DNA of 64,000 nt from Pseudomonas sp. N040. GTDB lineage: Bacteria; Pseudomonadota; Gammaproteobacteria; Pseudomonadales; Pseudomonadaceae. Every line of letters starts with the position of its first letter. The stretch's first letter is position 1. Below the pieces are notes generated by a model. It did no database searches. It was not told the DNA's origin and saw only the letters and a list, made by a program, of their open reading frames with translations. The translations under genes and the position numbers were made by a program. Shown piece after piece: positions 59,444 to 64,000 of the stretch. Location: the NCBI RefSeq assembly GCF_015637705.1, contig NZ_JADOBE010000002.1:293454-357453 (forward strand). The letters are read 5' to 3'.

Positions 59444-60548
59444 GATTCCGATGTCCGCCCCAGATATAAACGATCAGGATATTGCACTGGTCGTTCAGGC
59501 CCTGAAAAGCGGGCAATTGAGCATGGGCCCCTTCGTCGAACAGTTCGAGCAGAAGTTTTCCGCCTACATCGGCGCCCGGCATGCCATTGCAGTGTCCAGC
59601 GGTACCGCCGGACTGCACCTGTGCATGCACGCCGCCAATCTCCGCCCCGGAGATGAAGTCATCACTTCGCCATTCAGTTTTGTTGCCTCGGCAAACTGCA
59701 TCCTTTACGAGGGGGCAAAACCGGTCTTCGTGGACATAGATGAGGCCACCTTCGGCGTAGACCCGTCACTGGTGGCCAATGCCATCAACCAGAATACCCG
59801 CGCGATTCTGCCTATTCATGTTTTTGGCCAGCCCTGCGCCATGGATGAACTGCTGACGCTGGCGAGCAAGCATGAACTGCTGGTTTTCGAAGATGCCTGC
59901 GAGGCGGTCGGTGCGGAATACCGCGGCCGCAAAGTAGGCAGTTTTGGCAAGGCCAATGTATTCGCGTTCTATCCCAACAAGCAGATGACCACTGGAGAAG
60001 GCGGCATCATCCTCACCGATGATGATGAATGGGCAGAAAAATTCCGCAGCCTGAGGAACCAGGGGCGCAGCAAGATGGGCGCATGGCTCCATCATGAAGT
60101 GCTTGGATTCAACTACCGCATGAGCGAATTGAGTGCGGCTTTGGGCTGCTCACAAATTTCGCGCATCGATGAATTGCTGGACAAGCGGCAAAATGCCGCC
60201 AACCACTACCAACAGCGGCTCGCGGGCATTCCTGGGGTTCGGTTGTTACAACCTACTCCCGCTACAACCCGCATGAGCTGGTTTGTCATGCTTATAAGAT
60301 TGGATCCGGACATTTGCCGCGACAGCGTGATGCAGCACATGCAAGCGGCGGGTATTCCTACACGGACCTACTTCTCGCCTATCCACCTGCAACCCTTCTT
60401 CCGCGAAAAATTCGGTTATCAGGAGGGCGACTTTCCTGTTACCGAATCCGTCGCCAAAGGCACCCTTGCCCTGCCGTTTTTCTCCAGTATGGCTGTTGGC
60501 GATATCGACTATGTAGCGGATTGCCTCAAGGTCGCGATAGCGCGCTGA
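59433..60548 (+). CDS. DegT/DnrJ/EryC1 sugar aminotransferase
   Basis: A 371-residue PLP enzyme. PMSAPDINDQDIALVVQALK, SSGTAGLHLCMHA, FEDACEAVGAEY, and AFYPNKQMTTGEGG with the Schiff-base Lys. I favour the TTG at 59433: GAGGAAA lies 7 nt upstream, while ATG 59451 has none. This start overlaps the acetyltransferase gene by 11 nt, fitting a coupled aminotransferase-acetyltransferase pair acting on a nucleotide keto-sugar. Confidence 0.85.
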   Translation: MIAKIPMSAPDINDQDIALVVQALKSGQLSMGPFVEQFEQKFSAYIGARHAIAVSSGTAGLHLCMHAANLRPGDEVITSPFSFVASANCILYEGAKPVFVDIDEATFGVDPSLVANAINQNTRAILPIHVFGQPCAMDELLTLASKHELLVFEDACEAVGAEYRGRKVGSFGKANVFAFYPNKQMTTGEGGIILTDDDEWAEKFRSLRNQGRSKMGAWLHHEVLGFNYRMSELSAALGCSQISRIDELLDKRQNAANHYQQRLAGIPGVRLLQPTPATTRMSWFVMLIRLDPDICRDSVMQHMQAAGIPTRTYFSPIHLQPFFREKFGYQEGDFPVTESVAKGTLALPFFSSMAVGDIDYVADCLKVAIAR

Positions 60549-60741
60549 GCCTGCTGGAAACCATTTTAGCGCGTCGGCCCGACAGTCTCCGGACTCCTGA
60601 TTGTCCGACGACCAGTAAGGTTTGATTAGGCTCTGTACCCGTTACGTGTTGGGTGCAAAACCTAAGGTGCCACCCTGCACAACAGGGCCTACGACAGGTA
60701 ACTGGAACATAGCCTTTGATTACCCAACCAGATGGTTGCTG

Positions 60742-61008
60742 ATGAAGTCAGAGCTCGATCATTCACCAGCGCACTCAGCGTTCAAACCCTTGCCACCGGT
60801 GAATATTTCCAGCCTCGACAGCACAGTTCAATGTGCCCGCAAGACTGCAGCCCAGGCATTGGGCGCGGAGGCAGCCGATGCTGGATTCCTGTTTGTCGTG
60901 GGGCACGGGACTGCCCCCGAACTGATCGACACGCTCAAGGCGGCGACCCGCGCATATTTTTTCCGGAGCCCCGAGCAGAAAATGCGCGACGCCTACCTCG
61001 GTGGTTGA
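60742..61008 (+). pseudogene. Remnant of a 2OG-Fe(II) oxygenase (DIOX_N part)
   Basis: About 88 residues resembling the N-terminal domain of isopenicillin-N-synthase-like oxygenases: VNISSLDS, AGFLFVVGHGTAPELIDTLK and AYFFRSPEQKMRDAYLGG, then a stop. The catalytic HxD...H domain is absent from all frames downstream, so the gene is truncated and presumably inactive. The frame is open from 60622 with unrelated sequence. Confidence 0.65.
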
Positions 61009-61312
61009 GCCAGACGGCCCGGCCATTGGGCGAAGCTCGACCCGCCCCGGTTACTCGACGCTGAACTATGCAGCAGTCTCCGTCTGCAGTCCTGATTGAC
61101 CCCAGGGCTGCCAGCAACACAGGACCGGCTGGCAACGCAGGCGCAGGCGCCAGCAGCTATGCTTTTGGAAGATGGAATACGGTTGTTGGCCTGCCCCCAC
61201 CTGCCAAAAGGCCACTTGTGCGAGCCAACCCGTAACGCGTACTGAGCCTGTTGAGTCCAGCCGCCTTTATCGGCTGAAACACAGCCAATTGGTCAACCCG
61301 GGAGGCACCATC
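61009..61312. other. Intergenic region after the oxygenase remnant
   Basis: 304 bp without a recognisable gene. CAGCCG and CGGCTG form a small hairpin (61258-61276) 37 bp before the PA2779-like start. It separates the polysaccharide cluster from the peptidase pair. Confidence 0.4.
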
Positions 61313-61723
61313 ATGCGCAAGCACTCATTGAACAGGATGCTGGCCGCTGCCCTGACGGTACTGCATCTGCTGTTTGTCCTGACGGTTCCGGCCGCCAATG
61401 CCAGCCTGCTGGGGACTGCCGAAATCCTTGCCGAGCAACAGCAACAGCAACAAAAGCCGCTCGACCGGCAACAGTTGCAGGCGATGCTCGATCACCAGGG
61501 TGTGCAGAAAAAGCTGACGGAGCTCGGCGTCGATCGCGCGCAGGTAGCCCAGCGGATCAACAGCCTGACCCCGGCGGAACTGGCGCAGTTCAACCAGCAA
61601 CTGGATGAGGCGCCAGCCGGGGGCATCATCGGCATCATCGTGCTGTTTCTGGTGGTCTTCATCATCACCGACATGCTCTGCGCCACCGATATTTTCAGCT
61701 TCGTCAAATGCATCAACCGCTGA
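61313..61723 (+). CDS. PA2779-family exported protein
   Basis: A 136-residue protein. Signal peptide about 1-30, a Gln-rich stretch (EQQQQQQKPL), a helical domain (51-97; LDHQGVQKKLTELGVDRAQV), then PAGG at 101-104 directly before a membrane helix (105-122) and a Cys-containing tail. GGGAGG precedes ATG 61313. Its end overlaps the peptidase gene by 16 bp. The Gly-Gly before the helix may be a processing site for that peptidase; this is inference. Confidence 0.8.
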   Translation: MRKHSLNRMLAAALTVLHLLFVLTVPAANASLLGTAEILAEQQQQQQKPLDRQQLQAMLDHQGVQKKLTELGVDRAQVAQRINSLTPAELAQFNQQLDEAPAGGIIGIIVLFLVVFIITDMLCATDIFSFVKCINR

Positions 61724-62712
61724 GACACCGGCGGCTTTTGCCCCTCGCGTGGCTACTGTTGCTGGCTGCCTGCGCGCGCGCTCCGCTGTTACCCCCGCAG
61801 AGCGCGTTGCTGCCGGCCACGGTGGAGCTGACGGAAGTGCCGTTTTTCGCCCAGAGTGAATACCAGTGCGGGCCGGCGGCGTTGGCGAGCATGCTCACGC
61901 AGCGCGGTGTCGAGACCTCGCCAACCTTGATCAAGGAGCAGGTTTACCTTCCCGGGCGCGAAGGCAGCCTGCAGGTCGAACTGGTTGCCGCCGCCCGCGC
62001 CCATGAGCTGCTGGTCTACCCCGTGTCGCCGCGCCTGGAGGCGGTGCTGCAGCAGGTGGCTGCGGGCAATCCGGTGCTGGTGCTGCAGAATCTGGCGTTC
62101 GCCTGGTATCCACGCTGGCACTTTGCCGTGGTGGTCGGCTATGACCGCCGTCAGGGCAGCCTGGTGCTGCGCTCGGGCACCAGCAAGCGCTGGCTGACCG
62201 ACTTCGCCAGCTTCGACGCCACCTGGGCCCGCAGTGGGCGCTGGGCCGTTGTAACACTGCCGGCCGATCGATTGCCGGCCGCTGCACAGTTCCTGCCCTG
62301 GCTGAAGGCGGCCAGCGACCTGGAGGAAACTGGCCATCTGCTGGCGGCCCGGCAGGCTTACCTGACCGCCACCCGGCGCTGGCCGGAGCAAGCCATGGGC
62401 TGGTTTGCCCTGGCCAACAATCGCTATGCCAGCGGGGATCGCCCAGGTGCCGAGCAGGCGCTGCGCGTCAGCCTGGAGCACGCCCCCGGCTTTGCCGCAG
62501 GCTGGTTCAACCTGTCGCAAGTACTGGCCGAGCAGGGCTGCGCGACGACCGCCAGAAGCGCCGGAATCTGCGCCCAGCGGCTGGCGCCGAGCGACAAGCG
62601 TTTTACCCCGGCACCGCGCCAACTGCACCCCCAGCCTCAGCCGGTTGCCAGCGAGTGCTTGCCGCTGCCGCCCTGCCCGCCGGCGGACAGCCACGCTGCC
62701 GCGACGCCTTGA
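61708..62712 (+). CDS. PA2778-family C39-like cysteine peptidase lipoprotein
   Basis: A 334-residue lipoprotein: lipobox LLAAC (Cys22), then a papain-like C39 domain with Gln53-Cys54 (EYQCGPAALASM) and His138 (RWHFAVVVGYD). Residues about 205-275 contain two TPR-like repeats (AARQAYLTATRRWPEQAMGW and AEQALRVSLEHAPGFAAGWF). The last 50 residues are Pro/Ala-rich. C39 domains usually cut after Gly-Gly, and the preceding overlapping gene encodes a Gly-Gly protein. Confidence 0.85.
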   Translation: MHQPLRHRRLLPLAWLLLLAACARAPLLPPQSALLPATVELTEVPFFAQSEYQCGPAALASMLTQRGVETSPTLIKEQVYLPGREGSLQVELVAAARAHELLVYPVSPRLEAVLQQVAAGNPVLVLQNLAFAWYPRWHFAVVVGYDRRQGSLVLRSGTSKRWLTDFASFDATWARSGRWAVVTLPADRLPAAAQFLPWLKAASDLEETGHLLAARQAYLTATRRWPEQAMGWFALANNRYASGDRPGAEQALRVSLEHAPGFAAGWFNLSQVLAEQGCATTARSAGICAQRLAPSDKRFTPAPRQLHPQPQPVASECLPLPPCPPADSHAAATP

Positions 62713-62953
62713 CTGGACCGGCCCAGCGGCAGCGTTTCCACTGCGCGGCCGGCAACCAGTGCCGTTGGGCGCACCGTTCCCGCGGGAGATCGTTCGAGCC
62801 CATGCTGTGCAGCACCAGCTGCCAGCGCTGCTCGCATGCCCCCCGCCTCACCTGGCGCCAGCGAATTAACGCGCACCAGCAGGCACAGAACACTCTAAAA
62901 TAGCCGCCTCTCCTCTTCCCGCTGCCTTGTCAGCCACTGCACGAGGCCATTGC

Positions 62954-64000
62954 ATGTCTTTCAATTCCCCGTCTGCCAGCCGCGTGAACGATGCGCGCCA
63001 ACAGTTTCTGGCGCAGCTGGAAACCTGCATTGCGCAGAACACCCTGGTCAAGCTGGTGCTGTCCAAATACCGCGGTGCGGAAGTCGACCTGCAGCGCGTG
63101 GTGGCACGCCTGGTCACGGTGAAGGGCAAGCCCTGCGTGTCGTTCGTCCACCGCTACAAGACCCGCGACATCACCAGCAACCTGCCGCCCGCTGAGGCGC
63201 TCAGCAGCATTGCCGGCTGGCTGCCAGGCACCTTCAAGAGCGCCCACCTGCTGTCGCTCACCGACGAATTGCAACTGACCTTCAGCAAGAAGGACAAGCC
63301 GCAGCTGTTTGCCGGCAACGCGTTGCCGCGCGAGGCCCCCGCAGCCGGGCATGACCGCGAGAAGAAGCGCTTTCTCGAGCTGACCCGGCCGTTTCTCACC
63401 GACCTCGGCGTGACCAACAGCCAGCACCAGCTGATTCCGGCCATGGCGCGCAAGTGGAAGCAGATCAACAAGTTCATCGAGGTGTTTTCCCACGCCCTGC
63501 AGGAGTCGCCACTGGACCTCGGCCAGCCGTTGCATGCGGCCGATTTCGGCTCCGGCAAGGGCTACCTGACCTTCGCCATGCACGACTACCTGCGCAACAG
63601 CCTGGGCCTGGAAGCCTGGGTCACCGGCGTGGAACTGCGCCAGGAAATGGTCGACCTGTGCAACGCCGCCGCGGCGAAGCTGCCGCAGCCGGGCCTGCTG
63701 TTTCGCCATGGCGATGTACGCAGCTACAGCCCCGGGCAGATCGACATCATGATTGCCCTGCATGCCTGTGACGTAGCGACCGACTACGCCATTCACCTGG
63801 GGATCCGCAGCAAGGCGGCGATCATCATGTGCTCGCCCTGCTGCCACAAGCAGATTCGCCCGCAGATGCACACGCCACAGATGCTCAGGCCGATGCTGCA
63901 GTACGGCGTGCACCTGGGCCAGGAAGCCGAGATGGTCACCGACAGCCTGCGCGCGCTGTTGCTGGAAGCCTGCGGCTACAGTACCAAGGTGTTCGAGTTC
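62954..64000 (+). CDS. SAM-dependent methyltransferase (incomplete at window end)
   Basis: 349 residues are visible with no stop before base 64000. An N-terminal region of about 180 residues precedes a Rossmann methyltransferase domain with ADFGSGKGYLTFAM (SAM loop) and IDIMIALHACDVATDYAI; CSPCCHKQI follows. The HACD and CCHKQ motifs are typical of the Methyltransf_32/GSTCD-like group, whose substrate is probably RNA. ATG 62954. Confidence 0.85.
   Translation, partial: MSFNSPSASRVNDARQQFLAQLETCIAQNTLVKLVLSKYRGAEVDLQRVVARLVTVKGKPCVSFVHRYKTRDITSNLPPAEALSSIAGWLPGTFKSAHLLSLTDELQLTFSKKDKPQLFAGNALPREAPAAGHDREKKRFLELTRPFLTDLGVTNSQHQLIPAMARKWKQINKFIEVFSHALQESPLDLGQPLHAADFGSGKGYLTFAMHDYLRNSLGLEAWVTGVELRQEMVDLCNAAAAKLPQPGLLFRHGDVRSYSPGQIDIMIALHACDVATDYAIHLGIRSKAAIIMCSPCCHKQIRPQMHTPQMLRPMLQYGVHLGQEAEMVTDSLRALLLEACGYSTKVFEF

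Noticed and set aside
62655..62903. Cys/Arg-rich short open frame between the peptidase and methyltransferase genes
   Set aside because: Overlaps the peptidase end, no ribosome binding site and no recognisable pattern, though its Cys content is curious.

Overview
The window reads as chromosomal DNA of a Pseudomonas-type gammaproteobacterium. It is GC-rich, and many gene blocks match Pseudomonas chromosomes as I remember them: nadK-metallophosphoesterase-rhomboid-DUF1315-DUF2797-pepN, alaS-lysC-csrA/rsmA with tRNA-Ser and tRNA-Arg, rmlBDAC, rapA with an AlkB homologue, ccoM, and the PA2778/PA2779 pair. No rRNA, CRISPR array, intact insertion sequence or phage is visible. Species cannot be fixed from the sequence alone.

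Layout: 104-1792 carries a Bcr/CflA-type exporter and an EthD-family protein. 1.8-4.2 kb is a lower-GC patch with a PEGA lipoprotein, a secreted GH43-like protein and a small membrane protein, punctuated by three copies of one hairpin repeat. 4.4-11.3 kb is the minus-strand block from nadK to pepN. 11.3-18.6 kb holds a DUF1853 protein, a double cNMP-domain/rhodanese fusion, an ACC-deaminase-like PLP enzyme, a long coiled-coil protein, a SnoaL-like protein and fadH. 18.7-24.9 kb holds a membrane-anchored nitrilase-like protein, an AraC regulator, alaC, mgtE and a DUF4124 protein. 24.9-31.5 kb is informational and amino-acid genes: two identical tRNA-Arg(ACG), tRNA-Ser(GCT), csrA, lysC (with a probable internal start for a beta subunit), alaS, an aromatic/aspartate aminotransferase and tRNA-Asn(GTT), whose 3' end is duplicated 152 bp downstream.

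31.9-35.8 kb holds a ComEA-like protein and the dTDP-rhamnose operon rmlBDAC. 35.8-42.7 kb holds a DEAD-box helicase, a lone GspE/PilB-type ATPase with a two-repeat MshEN (c-di-GMP binding) motif, a CigR-like protein, a double cupin, rarD, the tiny cbb3 oxidase subunit gene ccoM behind two ANR/FNR-type boxes, and an AlkB-like dioxygenase. 42.9-48.4 kb holds rapA, hydroxypyruvate isomerase and tartronate semialdehyde reductase genes, and two conserved small proteins (DUF5064, DUF2288). 48.6-53.6 kb is a complete branched-chain amino-acid-type ABC transporter, with a strong terminator between the binding protein gene and the membrane/ATPase genes.

53.6-60.5 kb is a surface-polysaccharide cluster: two paralogous GT4 glycosyltransferases on opposite strands flank a Wzm/Wzt-type ABC exporter, followed by a NeuD/PglD-type acetyltransferase and a DegT-type aminotransferase. 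With RmlA and RmlB in the same window, a dTDP-4-amino-4,6-dideoxyhexose branch is a reasonable hypothesis. The cluster ends in the remnant of a 2OG-Fe(II) oxygenase gene. 61.3-62.7 kb is the overlapping PA2779-like/PA2778-like pair, a small protein with a Gly-Gly motif before a membrane helix and a C39-like lipoprotein peptidase with TPR-like repeats; this is the strongest candidate for a poorly described system. The window ends inside an SAM-dependent methyltransferase gene.
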